Shown: positions 1 to 8,029, counted from the first letter of the stretch. The stretch: 10,472 nt of DNA from JANQUM01 sp047630355 (GCA_047630355.1 JBLHXN010000115.1:1-10472); one strand, 5' to 3'. The notes: generated from the letters alone by a model not told the origin. Translations and numbers: made by a program.

Positions 1-84
1 CATTCTGCCTACAACGATACAGAAGCGTTGGCAAAGTGCTTTTTTGAACTCACGGAACGTCAACCATTAATGTACCACGCATGA
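1..84 (+). CDS. 3' end of a DnaQ-like 3'-5' exonuclease gene (partial)
   Basis: The first frame is open from the window edge to the TGA at 82-84 and encodes only 27 residues, beginning HSAYNDTEALAKCFFEL. The H-x4-D pattern (H1, D6) followed by an amphipathic helix resembles the ExoIII motif that ends the catalytic domain of DnaQ / RNase T type exonucleases, where the His and Asp act in two-metal hydrolysis of DNA or RNA 3' ends. Family assignment rests on this single motif, and the rest of the gene lies to the left of the window. It ends just before the mobile-element debris, so it probably marks the last intact host gene on this side. Substrate and role are not visible. Confidence 0.5.
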   Translation, partial: HSAYNDTEALAKCFFELTERQPLMYHA

Positions 85-126
85 ATATGAACAACAACAA
101 CCTACTAAGTGATAATAAAGAGCATA

Positions 127-151
127 CCACGATTTATAAAATAAATCGTGG
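127..151. terminator. Perfect 11-bp hairpin after the exonuclease gene
   Basis: CCACGATTTAT (127-137) and ATAAATCGTGG (141-151) are exact reverse complements separated by a 3-base AAA loop, 42 bases after the exonuclease stop codon. The position suits a transcription terminator for that gene. There is no uninterrupted T-run after the stem on either strand, so a classical intrinsic terminator is not proven; it could also be a leftover of an element end. Confidence 0.45.
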
Positions 152-222
152 ACAATCTTATTTCATTATATCAAGCAAATGCGATTTCTTCCAAAACAAT
201 GAATCATTTCTCGTAGAGGTTC

Positions 223-525
223 TTATAGTAATTGGACGAAAAATGTTCTTCCCTTGGGCTTTGGTTTATAGTGAGTCCTGTTTTCAGATGTACCCGATGC
301 ATAATCTATAAACTCGCCCACCACTTTAAAATCACGCCTTTGGGCGTATTCCCTGAGTTGCCTGAGTTGGGTTTCAGGGTCTTGTCCTTTGTCGGTGGTC
401 GATACCCTTGCGTAAAGGCGACCCGTAGTTCCTGGTCGGTATTCTTCATAAAATGTATTATCAAAAAGGAGTTCCTTTACAAAAGCACGAAGATCTTCTA
501 TAACTTGCTGATTATCAAGTCTAAT
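223..525 (-). pseudogene. Serine recombinase (resolvase/invertase) N-terminal remnant
   Basis: On the minus strand a frame is open from 525 down to a TAA at 223-225 (100 codons) with no ATG, GTG or TTG start. From about 420 to 265 it encodes a clear serine-recombinase N-terminus: RLYARVSTTDKGQDPETQL, with the ARVS catalytic-serine motif, then an EYAQRRDF helix and the EFIDYASGTSENR segment. The expected continuation (the conserved Leu-Asp-Arg motif and the DNA-binding C-terminus) is missing; after THYK the frame runs into unrelated sequence and stops. The first ~33 codons (525-427) are protein-like but not recognised and do not belong to the usual recombinase start. Intact members cut and rejoin DNA through a serine-phosphate link; this fragment should be inactive. 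It may derive from the resolvase of the Tn3-type element next door. Confidence 0.75.
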
Positions 526-550
526 TTAAGGCAACTTTGGACCACCCTTT

Positions 551-817
551 TTGATAACTTATGCCAACCGCTTTTTTGACAAACAAGCTTACGGACGGTT
601 ATGCAAAACAACGTTTATCTGTAAATATTTGCTCCAGCTCAAACTTAGGCACCGGATAAATACGCAGCTCCATAAAGGGGAGCAATTACACAACCTGAGA
701 GCTTATCTGTGGTTTGGGGGCGATGGGGTCATCAGGAAGAAACAAGAACACCAGCAGCAAATTACTGCCCAAGCTCTGAACGTACTGAGTAACATCGTCA
801 TGGTATGGAATACTGTA
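551..817 (+). pseudogene. Tn3-family transposase, C-terminal fragment
   Basis: The frame carries the conserved C-terminal block of Tn3-family transposases: an INTQLHKGEQLHNLRAYLWF segment (compare the family's N-x-G-E...LR...FF pattern), then GVIRKKQ and QALNVLSNIVMVWNTV, which matches the family's closing LxLxxNAxxxWNT signature. Intact Tn3 transposases are close to 1000 residues; only about 80 recognisable residues remain, without the catalytic DDE residues. The left breakpoint lies roughly at 550-590, just beyond the serine-recombinase remnant, and the right one at about 818, where the same frame passes into IS66 sequence. It is a dead fragment. Confidence 0.7.
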
Positions 818-1097
818 AAACGTGAAACCGCTATCTTTCAACGCTCCATCATCAAGTATAGAAACTACATCCTACCATGTCTGTACGATATAGAAATACC
901 TCCAAATAACGGCTCTGAACGGGCAATCCGTAATATCAAGCCGGGCCGCCGCAGCGGTCAAACAAAAGGTATCTGGTCAATTTAAGACTGGACAGAACGC
1001 TTTTTGTACCATCCGGTCTGTCATAGATACCCTCATCAAAAGACAGGTAGAACTACTCCCATACCTAAATCAAATCATCAAACTACAACCTGTGTAG
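818..1097 (+). pseudogene. IS66-family transposase, C-terminal fragment, frameshifted
   Basis: From about 818 the frame of the preceding Tn3 fragment continues as the end of an IS66-family DDE transposase: FQRSIIKYR, then LPCLYDIEIPPNNGSERAIR, which holds the catalytic Glu of the family NNxSERAIR motif. At 941-956 a 16-bp insertion shifts the frame and leads to a stop at 983-985. Skipping those 16 bases gives VKQKVSGQFKTGQNAF, then CTIRSVIDTLIK, and a natural end at TAG 1095-1097, exactly the family C-terminus. The PPNNGSER segment is also one residue shorter than the common PP(D)NNGSER form, which may be a 3-bp deletion. All N-terminal catalytic regions are missing, so it cannot transpose by itself. 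Confidence 0.8.
941..956 (+). repeat. 16-bp GC-rich insertion in the IS66 transposase (copy A)
   Basis: CCGGGCCGCCGCAGCG separates the codons for ...ERAIRNIK from those for VKQKVSGQF. Deleting exactly 16 bases rejoins the IS66 family reading frame, so the insertion is inferred from frame logic; its edges are ambiguous by one base because of a shared G. It contains the pattern CGG-GC-CGCCGC-A-GCG, which also occurs in copy B at 10331-10346. Arms CGG/CCG and CGC/GCG are self-complementary. It is 15/16 G+C in AT-rich surroundings. Confidence 0.65.
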
Positions 1098-1221
1098 TTA
1101 CCATTATTTTAACACCGTTGCATTTATTTATTGAATCTAAGTAATTTTATAAATACTCTTTGTATATTTATACTGGTGCTTATCAAACTTTCAACTCGTT
1201 TTTCACTTAAACTACTTTTTC

Positions 1222-1809
1222 TTGCAAAACGAAGAGCAACACATCCACCTCTGGCAAGCGTTCAAAAATGGCGACCGACAGGCGTTTTCTACCATCTACA
1301 ACGTCTATATTGAAGACCTTTTGAGTTATGGATATCGGGTGACAACTGACCGCCAACTGATCCGGGATAGCATTCAGGATTTATTTTTGCAACTCTGGCA
1401 AAGTCGTAACAGTCTCACGGACACTGATTCTATCCGGTTTTATCTCTATGGTTCGTTGAGAAACAGGATTGTGCGAAATACCGAGAAAAACCCTATCCAG
1501 ACAATTGATTCAACCGATTTATTCGACAACATTATCGGTGCATTATCTTTTGAGGACGATTTGATTGCGATGGAACGCCTAACGGAGCAGAAACAGCGAT
1601 TAAAACGTGCAATTAGCGAATTGCCGAAACGACAGCAAGAAATTTTGCAACTGCGTTATTACCACGATTTTAGCCTCGAAGAAATCAGTAACATCATGCA
1701 GATTAACAATCAGTCCGTTCGAAATTTATTGCACCGTGCTATTACTGACCTGCGTGAATATTTCAGTTTCCTACTGATTATAATTAGTCGATTCTCTGAT
1801 TTATTATAA
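1222..1809 (+). CDS. ECF-type RNA polymerase sigma factor (FecI-like)
   Basis: A 195-residue protein with the two-domain layout of ECF sigma factors. Sigma region 2 is at about residues 20-86 (AFSTIYNVYIEDLLSYGYRV, DLFLQLWQSR, FYLYGSLRNRIV) and region 4 at about 124-178 (LPKRQQEILQLRYYHDFSLE, then EISNIMQINNQSVRNLLHRA, a helix-turn-helix for the -35 type element). Length is normal for the family. The only usable start is TTG at 1222: an in-frame TAA lies at 1150-1152 and no ATG or GTG codon occurs between them. It is followed 53 bp downstream by a FecR-type anti-sigma factor and then susC/susD, the standard Bacteroidota arrangement in which sigma activity depends on ligand import. It lies only 124 bp after the IS66 remnant, so its promoter region may have been altered by insertion. 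Confidence 0.9.
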   Translation: MQNEEQHIHLWQAFKNGDRQAFSTIYNVYIEDLLSYGYRVTTDRQLIRDSIQDLFLQLWQSRNSLTDTDSIRFYLYGSLRNRIVRNTEKNPIQTIDSTDLFDNIIGALSFEDDLIAMERLTEQKQRLKRAISELPKRQQEILQLRYYHDFSLEEISNIMQINNQSVRNLLHRAITDLREYFSFLLIIISRFSDLL

Positions 1810-1862
1810 ATTTAAAAAAAAAATTCAATTTTGATGAGTACAAACCCAAGCAAAGCTGCTTT

Positions 1863-2963
1863 ATGGCTTTGAACACTACAGCTATGACAAACAAGTACTC
1901 GTCTTTTTTACTCGAAGATTTCATTGTTGATGAAGCATTCATTTCGTGGGTCAAATATCCAACGACAGAAAGTAACCTCTTCTGGGGAAACTTTATCGCT
2001 AGCCAACCGGAGAAGGCTACTACAATCAGTAACGCCAGAGTGGCTGTTTTGTCGTTGGTAGAGGCCTCGAAACAAACTACTTATTACAATGATTCTCCCG
2101 AAATTTGGGAGGAAATTAAAACGGGTGTTGCCCAGAAAAATAAATCTCATCTCTTCAGTAAATACTCGATTCGCTGGGTTGCGGCGGCAATGTTGCTGAT
2201 TGGAGCCGGAACGTGGTGGGTTATCCAACAACAGTCCGAACGTGCCTACACGTACAAGGTAGCCATCAGTAAAACGGAGCAACAACTTGAAGAAATTATC
2301 AATACTTCCGGCGAAGACCTATCGTTTGAACTGTCGGATCAAAGTACGGTGATTTTAAAACCAAATAGCCGATTCAGTTACAGCGACTTCTCTAATGGCG
2401 TTTTACGTGAGGTATATCTATCCGGCGAAGCATTCTTCGACATTACAAAAAATCCAAAGAAACCGTTTATTGTTTATGCTAATGGATTAATTACCAAGGT
2501 TTTAGGCACGAGCTTTTCGATAAAAGCCTTTGAAGGTGACAAAAATGTAACGGTAAATGTATCAACGGGAAAAGTATCCGTGTACGCCCAAAAATATACC
2601 GACAATTCCGACCCCGAGACGAACGGTTTTATACTGATTCCAAACCAAAAAGTGGTTTTTGAAAAAGAAGGCGAACGACTTACGAGGGCATTGGTTGAAG
2701 AACCCGCTTTACTACTTACCAAAAAAGAATTGCAGCAATTTAATTTCCGAAACACACCGGTTGATGTAATTTTTGCTTCTTTAGAGAAGGCTTACGGCGT
2801 GAAAATTATCAATGATAAAGATGCATTAACGAATTGCCGTCTTACTACATCACTTACGAGTGAAACACTGTTTGAAAAACTGGATATTATCTGTGGAGCC
2901 ATTGAGGCCACTTACAAGGTGGTGGATGCCCAGATAATTATTTCCAGCGATGGATGCAACTAA
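1863..2963 (+). CDS. FecR-family anti-sigma factor
   Basis: A 366-residue inner-membrane signalling protein. The cytoplasmic N-terminus (residues ~10-100) starts with the family pattern EDFIVDEAFISWVKYP and should bind the neighbouring sigma factor. One membrane segment is at ~104-121 (WVAAAMLLIGAGTWWV). The periplasmic part holds a FecR domain at ~146-243 (LSDQSTVILKPNSRFSY, LSGEAFFDITKNPKKPFIV, VLGTSFSIKAF) and a C-terminal DUF4974-like domain at ~292-362 (FNFRNTPVDVIFASLEKAYG), which in this family contacts the STN domain of the transporter. ATG 1884 is the better match to family starts (MTNKYSSFLLEDF); ATG 1863 is the longest option and is used here. The spacer before it contains a run of ten A (1813-1822). 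Confidence 0.92.
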   Translation: MALNTTAMTNKYSSFLLEDFIVDEAFISWVKYPTTESNLFWGNFIASQPEKATTISNARVAVLSLVEASKQTTYYNDSPEIWEEIKTGVAQKNKSHLFSKYSIRWVAAAMLLIGAGTWWVIQQQSERAYTYKVAISKTEQQLEEIINTSGEDLSFELSDQSTVILKPNSRFSYSDFSNGVLREVYLSGEAFFDITKNPKKPFIVYANGLITKVLGTSFSIKAFEGDKNVTVNVSTGKVSVYAQKYTDNSDPETNGFILIPNQKVVFEKEGERLTRALVEEPALLLTKKELQQFNFRNTPVDVIFASLEKAYGVKIINDKDALTNCRLTTSLTSETLFEKLDIICGAIEATYKVVDAQIIISSDGCN

Positions 2964-3017
2964 TCTTTTAACCAATAAATAAGAACGGATGAGATAAAAC
3001 CTCCCTATGAAAAAAAA

Positions 3018-3044
3018 GTCAGTAACGGTTCAAGCGTTACTGAC
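3018..3044 (+). promoter_or_regulatory. 10-bp perfect hairpin in the susC leader
   Basis: GTCAGTAACG (3018-3027) and CGTTACTGAC (3035-3044) are exact reverse complements around a 7-base loop, within the 178-bp stretch between the fecR stop and the preferred susC start at 3142. No T-run follows, so a simple terminator is unlikely. A role in leader RNA folding, mRNA processing between fecR and susC, or as a protein-binding operator is possible; the sequence alone does not decide. Confidence 0.4.
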
Positions 3045-3141
3045 CAGAAACCTCTCGCTACTTCAAACCTGCTGGACACAGAAAAAAAGTAGAACGGAGA
3101 GTAGTTTTCGCTTTGTCTATCAACAAAAACCAAGTAAAACA

Positions 3142-6100
3142 ATGAAAAAAAGACTACAATTCAAAAAACGTCTATTCAACCTTATGAGGCTCTCGTTAAT
3201 TCACTACTGTCTCGCGATAATTTTTGCCGGCGTTTCATTTGCAAAGGAAGCCGACGGTCAAGGGTTGCTCGACCAAAAAGTAACTATACGGATTGAAAAC
3301 CAGAATTTTGAAAGCGTACTGATGATGATTGAACAACAAGCCGATCTGAAGTTCACGTACCGACCAAAATTGGTTAATAGTTCACAGAAAATATCATTTT
3401 CCGTAACGAATGAACCGCTGGCTAAAGTCTTTGAGCAGGTCTTTATACCCCTTCGCATAAAGTATAAAGTATTCAACAAAAATATCGTACTCTCCCGACT
3501 GGAGGATAACAAAGGTGGGATGGGAGTAAATACGATACCTGTCGAAATGCCTGCTAAAAACCGGTTAGAAATAAATCGTGATATTACCGTTAGTGGTAAG
3601 GTAACGGATGAAACTGGTGAAACTTTACCCGGTGTAAGTGTCTTGGTAAAAGGTACCACCCTCGGTGTGACAACCGATTTGAATGGTGCGTACTCGCTGG
3701 CAATACCTAACGAAGGCGGGACGCTTGTTTTTAGCTTCGTAGGGTATCTAAGTCAGGAAGTTAAAGTTGGCAACCGAACCATCATTGATGCGGTGTTGAA
3801 ATTTGACAATAAGGCTCTCGAAGAAGTAATTGTTGTTGGTTATGGAACTACCAAGAAGAGCGATTTGACTGGGTCTGTTGTCAGTGTAAAAGAAGCAGAT
3901 TTCTCTCAGGGCACAAACACTTCCGCCGCTCAATTACTGAATGGTGTTGCGGCAGGTGTGAATGTTAGTACCACAAGTTCTGCTCCGGGTGCAGCATTAA
4001 AAGTACAAATTAGAGGTGCTGGTTCAATTAACAGTTCTAATAATGTACTGTTTGTTGTAGATGGATTGCCGGGTGTAGATCCTTCGGCACTCAGCCCCGA
4101 TGATATTGAATCAATCGAAGTACTTAAAGATGCATCAGCTTCCACAATATACGGAACACGTGCTGCAAACGGCGTTGTTTTGATTACAACGAAAAAAGGA
4201 AAATCGGGTAAAGCAACGCTGAAATACAATGGCTACTACGGCATACAAAACGTGGCGAACACACTAGATGTACTCGGTGCGGCTGATTATTATCGATTGA
4301 TAAACGTTCGTCAGGGGCGGTCAGTATTCACGGATCAGCAGATTGCTGCGGTTGGGGAAGGTACCAACTGGCAAAACGAATTATTTCGATCGGCGCCCAT
4401 TCAGAATCATCAGATTGGTATTTCGAACGGAAATGATAAAGGTAATTACTACGTCGGCCTCAACTATTTTGATCAGCAGGGAATTGTAAAAAGTTCGGGA
4501 AGTCAGAAATTGAATGCACGATTAAATGCTCAGACAACACCGGTGAAGAACCTGACGATTACTACAAATATTAATTTTACCCGAACAAAAAATGAGGCTA
4601 TATTAGCTTCAAATTCAGCCAATGAGGGAGCCGGGCCAATAAATTCGGCCATTCAGTTCGACCCAAGTATTTCCCCTTTGCTTAACGCCGACAATCAGTA
4701 TGACCTGAATACAACCATTGCGTTGGACAATCCGGTTGCGTTACTGAACGGTATTAGTAATCAGTCGCTTAGCACACAATTTTACGGTACGGTTGCAGCG
4801 GATTATAAAATCTTCAATGATTTCACCGCCACAGTCAGATTAGGTGGCGAAAGTAATACCGGACGGTCGGATTTCTACCGTAACCGGCTTACGTTGTCGG
4901 GACGAGCGAATGGTGGTGAAGCGTCGGTTTCTACCTCCGACTATTCGCACTGGCTTGCGGAATACCTGCTTCGGTTTGACCGCACGTTCAATAATGTACA
5001 CAGCGTTTCGGTTCTAGCCGGTACTACCTTTGAAGAATTTCTTTCGCGTTCGGTGGGCAGTAGCTCGGCTGGTTTCCTCTCTGACGTGACGGGTACTAAC
5101 CTGTTGCAAAGCGGAAACGGCGAATTGAGCGACAATGTATCCAGCGGTAAAATTAAGAATCAGCTACACGGTATTTTGGGAAGATTAAACTACGGTTTTT
5201 CGGATAAATACTTAGCAACGCTCTCCTTTAGAGTTGACGGGTCATCACGATTTGCGGCGTCAAATCAATACGCATTTTTCCCAGCTGCGTCGCTCGGCTG
5301 GAATATTACCAACGAAGATTTCATGAAGAATGCGGGTTGGCTGTCTAACCTGAAAATAAGAGCGGGTTATGGTAAATTAGGAAATCAGGGCATCAATAAC
5401 TTTGAGACCATACAGACCTTAATCTCCGGCGGAAACTCAATTTTCGGCGGAAGAATAAGTCAGGGTGTTGTCTCGGCACGGCTGCCGAATCCAAATCTAA
5501 AATGGGAAACCACCAGCGAAATTAATATCGGTATCGACTTTAGTTTAATCAACTACCGGTTCTCTGGTTCAGTGGATTTCTTTAATCGGATTACGGATGA
5601 TCAACTTTTCATAAAACCATTGCCATCGGTAGTAGGCTTTACCTCGGTTCGTACAAATTTTGGTTCAGTAAGAAACCGTGGGGTTGATATTCAGTTGGTT
5701 TCTAACAACTTGCAGGGGCGTGATTTAAAGTGGAAAACAACGCTCAACTTAGCATTCCTGAAAAATGAAGTTACCGAGCTGCCACCTTTTACCGAACAGA
5801 TTATCGGCGGTAATATCGGAACGTTCATTAGCAACTACACTATTGTACGTAAAGGTACACCGTTGCAGTCTTTCTTCGGGTATGAAATTGATGGTATTTT
5901 CCAGTCGGGAGAGGCTTTGTCGCCTATTCCAAACGTGACGGGCTATACAGCCGGTATGCCGAAATTTGTGGATCAAAACGGCGATAATGTTATTGATGAC
6001 AAAGATCGGGTTATTTTAGGTGATCCCTTCCCGGACTATACTTTCGGTATAAACAACCAGTTAAACTACGGAAATTTCGCTCTGAACTTTTTAATTAATG

Positions 6101-6528
6101 GTGTGCAAGGAGTTCAGACCCTTGATGCCAACGTCACTGAGTCTTTGTATCCTACCAATTCGGCACGAAACTCAATCAACAGCTATTTTCTTGATCGCTG
6201 GACACCCGAAAACCCAAACAGCACAATACCATCCGGTGTAAATTCAAACTTATACGGTGGTTCCCGGGCCATTAATTCCTTGACCGTAGTGGATGCGTCG
6301 TTTGTTCGGTTGAAGAACGTGACGCTGAGTTACAGCATTCCGTTTAAGCCGACCGCCGGCATTCAATCTTTACGAATCTACGGTGCCGCAGAGAACTTGT
6401 TTACCATAACGAAGTTCGTTGGGTTTGACCCGGATGCAAGTGCAACCGGCACCGGCATATCCAAGGTAAATTATAATAGTTACCCGTTAGCTAAAACCTT
6501 CCGGGCGGGCTTAGACATCAACTTTTAA
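3142..6528 (+). CDS. SusC/RagA-family TonB-dependent outer-membrane transporter with STN domain
   Basis: An outer-membrane importer, 1128 residues from ATG 3142. The frame is open back to an ATG at 3007, but 3142 puts a typical SusC signal region at the start: a basic stretch, then the hydrophobic core at ~16-34 and cleavage near VSFA-KEADGQ. Domains: STN (~48-120), the periplasmic domain that signals to FecR; a carboxypeptidase-regulatory-like domain (~148-224, ITVSGKVTDETGETLPGVSV); the SusC junction motif EEVIVVGYGTTKKSDLTGSV (227-246); plug (~240-352, with VLFVVDGLPG and DIESIEVLKDASASTIYGTR); then the beta-barrel to the end, closing with a terminal Phe (GLDINF). It pairs with the SusD gene 13 bp downstream. 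Having an STN domain beside fecI/fecR implies substrate-induced self-regulation. The substrate cannot be read from sequence; the sulfatase suggests a sulfated compound. Confidence 0.95.
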   Translation: MKKRLQFKKRLFNLMRLSLIHYCLAIIFAGVSFAKEADGQGLLDQKVTIRIENQNFESVLMMIEQQADLKFTYRPKLVNSSQKISFSVTNEPLAKVFEQVFIPLRIKYKVFNKNIVLSRLEDNKGGMGVNTIPVEMPAKNRLEINRDITVSGKVTDETGETLPGVSVLVKGTTLGVTTDLNGAYSLAIPNEGGTLVFSFVGYLSQEVKVGNRTIIDAVLKFDNKALEEVIVVGYGTTKKSDLTGSVVSVKEADFSQGTNTSAAQLLNGVAAGVNVSTTSSAPGAALKVQIRGAGSINSSNNVLFVVDGLPGVDPSALSPDDIESIEVLKDASASTIYGTRAANGVVLITTKKGKSGKATLKYNGYYGIQNVANTLDVLGAADYYRLINVRQGRSVFTDQQIAAVGEGTNWQNELFRSAPIQNHQIGISNGNDKGNYYVGLNYFDQQGIVKSSGSQKLNARLNAQTTPVKNLTITTNINFTRTKNEAILASNSANEGAGPINSAIQFDPSISPLLNADNQYDLNTTIALDNPVALLNGISNQSLSTQFYGTVAADYKIFNDFTATVRLGGESNTGRSDFYRNRLTLSGRANGGEASVSTSDYSHWLAEYLLRFDRTFNNVHSVSVLAGTTFEEFLSRSVGSSSAGFLSDVTGTNLLQSGNGELSDNVSSGKIKNQLHGILGRLNYGFSDKYLATLSFRVDGSSRFAASNQYAFFPAASLGWNITNEDFMKNAGWLSNLKIRAGYGKLGNQGINNFETIQTLISGGNSIFGGRISQGVVSARLPNPNLKWETTSEINIGIDFSLINYRFSGSVDFFNRITDDQLFIKPLPSVVGFTSVRTNFGSVRNRGVDIQLVSNNLQGRDLKWKTTLNLAFLKNEVTELPPFTEQIIGGNIGTFISNYTIVRKGTPLQSFFGYEIDGIFQSGEALSPIPNVTGYTAGMPKFVDQNGDNVIDDKDRVILGDPFPDYTFGINNQLNYGNFALNFLINGVQGVQTLDANVTESLYPTNSARNSINSYFLDRWTPENPNSTIPSGVNSNLYGGSRAINSLTVVDASFVRLKNVTLSYSIPFKPTAGIQSLRIYGAAENLFTITKFVGFDPDASATGTGISKVNYNSYPLAKTFRAGLDINF

Positions 6529-6541
6529 TCAGTTACAAATC

Positions 6542-8029
6542 ATGAAGAAATACATAAAAAGAATGCTGACGCTGACTACCTGCTGCGTGTTGCTTACAAC
6601 CACCGGTTGCACCGATTTTTTAGCGGAAGAAGTCTTCAGTCAATACGAGCCGAATAAATTTTTGCAGGATAAGGCGGGCGTAGATGCACTGCTTACCGGA
6701 GCGTATGCATCGCTGGCGGTTACCGATTACGATATGCGGGATAACTTTAATATCCTCAGTGAGTTCAATACCGACATCGCGTGGGAAACTGGCGGTGGAT
6801 TGGAGCGGTTGGTTGTTCCGATTATTCAGTTTAACTGGGATGCAAACGCGGGCTTTTTTAACGGTCAGTACAACAAATTTTACTCAGCGATTGCCCGTGC
6901 GAATGATGTAATTGCCGTGGCAAAATCCTTACAAAGTATAAACGAAACAACGGTTGATCAAATAAATGCCGAGGCTCGGTTTATCCGAGGATTTTCCTAC
7001 TTTATGTTGCACAATCTGTTTGGCCCGACGCCAATCATTGAGATTCCTGCCGGAGCCTCTTTGGATGAAATTGAACTAATTGGCAAGGAATCGCCGAAAG
7101 CCACGGAAGAAAAATACCGCTCGTACGTGGAAGAAGACCTCTTGTTTGCAGCCAAAACGTTGAGTGCAAATGGCCTTTCTAGCCGGGCAAATTCCGGTAA
7201 TTCGTATGCGATATTGACCAAATTTTACTTAAATAATCGAGAATGGCAGAAAGCAGCTTCGGCGGCGAGTGAAGTCATCAAACTGGATTACGAACTTTTT
7301 CCTGATTACACAAAGTTATTTACCGTTGAAGGTGAGAGTAACAAGGAATACATTTTCCGATTTGAGTGTTTGCCCGGTCCATCGAGTCCGCAGTCGAATG
7401 TGTATATGCCGCACGCCTTCCCGCCGTCGTTCCCAATTTTATCTACGTGGAACAACTTTGGGGCACAGTTCAGAACGTACACTGCTTTTTACGAAAAGTT
7501 TGCCATGAATGATGAGCGTAGAAAACTGTTCATCGATCAGTACACTCCAACCGGACAAACTGCCGTTACGAGATTATCACGGGATGCCACCGGTAAAGCT
7601 CTCGATAACGTGCGGAGTTTTAAGTACACCCCCGATCCGGCGGGAATTGCGGATCGACACGGGAATGATGTTCCCTACGTGCGGTTGGCCGATATCATAT
7701 TGGCGAGGGCAGAGGCATTGAACGAAATAAACGGTCCTACTCAGGAAGCCGTAGAACTTATCAACTGGGTGCGGAATCGGGCAAAAGCTGCTCCACTTTT
7801 GTTGAAAGATGTGCCTACAAAAGAATTACTTCGTGATTTTATTCTTGATGAAAGAGGTAAGGAACTGTACACCGAGGGGAAAAGAAGAGAGGATTTGATA
7901 CGACATAATAAATTTATTCGGCAGGCATTAGATCGGAAAATTCAGGCGAAACCATTTCAGGTCTTGTATCCTTTGCCGCAGGCTCAGATTGACAATAACC
8001 CTAACCTGAAGCAAAACGATGGTTATTGA
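6542..8029 (+). CDS. SusD/RagB-family surface lipoprotein, substrate binding
   Basis: A 495-residue lipoprotein that should sit on the SusC barrel as a lid and bind the ligand at the cell surface. The N-terminus is a lipoprotein signal (MKKYIKRMLTLTTCCVLLTT, then TGC with the acylated Cys at residue 23). SusD features follow: FLAEEVFSQYEP near the mature start, the N-terminal TPR-like helices (GAYASL; ARFIRGFSYFMLHNLFGPTP at ~146-165), an AILTKFYLNNREWQKAASAA helical repeat, and the family C-terminus VPYVRLADIILARAEALNEI, LLRDFILDERGKELYTEGKR, ending YPLPQAQIDNNPNLKQNDGY. The length is usual. Start ATG 6542 is 13 bp after the susC stop, indicating a shared transcript. Confidence 0.95.
   Translation: MKKYIKRMLTLTTCCVLLTTTGCTDFLAEEVFSQYEPNKFLQDKAGVDALLTGAYASLAVTDYDMRDNFNILSEFNTDIAWETGGGLERLVVPIIQFNWDANAGFFNGQYNKFYSAIARANDVIAVAKSLQSINETTVDQINAEARFIRGFSYFMLHNLFGPTPIIEIPAGASLDEIELIGKESPKATEEKYRSYVEEDLLFAAKTLSANGLSSRANSGNSYAILTKFYLNNREWQKAASAASEVIKLDYELFPDYTKLFTVEGESNKEYIFRFECLPGPSSPQSNVYMPHAFPPSFPILSTWNNFGAQFRTYTAFYEKFAMNDERRKLFIDQYTPTGQTAVTRLSRDATGKALDNVRSFKYTPDPAGIADRHGNDVPYVRLADIILARAEALNEINGPTQEAVELINWVRNRAKAAPLLLKDVPTKELLRDFILDERGKELYTEGKRREDLIRHNKFIRQALDRKIQAKPFQVLYPLPQAQIDNNPNLKQNDGY

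Noticed and set aside
81..311. Open frame of 76 codons on the plus strand after the exonuclease gene
   Set aside because: It spans the perfect hairpin at 127-151 and overlaps the serine-recombinase remnant on the other strand; composition is low-complexity (Asn-rich start) and no family pattern is seen.
232..579. Open frame of 115 codons on the plus strand
   Set aside because: It is the opposite strand of the recognisable serine-recombinase remnant and shows no protein-family features.
1131..1162. Possible Bacteroidota promoter TTG-N20-TActcTTTG before the sigma factor
   Set aside because: The -7 element has three bases between TA and TTTG instead of two, so it does not fit TAnnTTTG; too weak to list.
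3007..3141. Upstream ATG extending SusC by 45 residues
   Set aside because: The added residues would precede a normal basic-plus-hydrophobic signal peptide that begins at ATG 3142, and they contain the leader hairpin; 3142 is preferred.
3258..5976. Several minus-strand open frames of 60-130 codons inside susC
   Set aside because: They are shadows of a strongly supported plus-strand coding region and carry no recognisable motifs.
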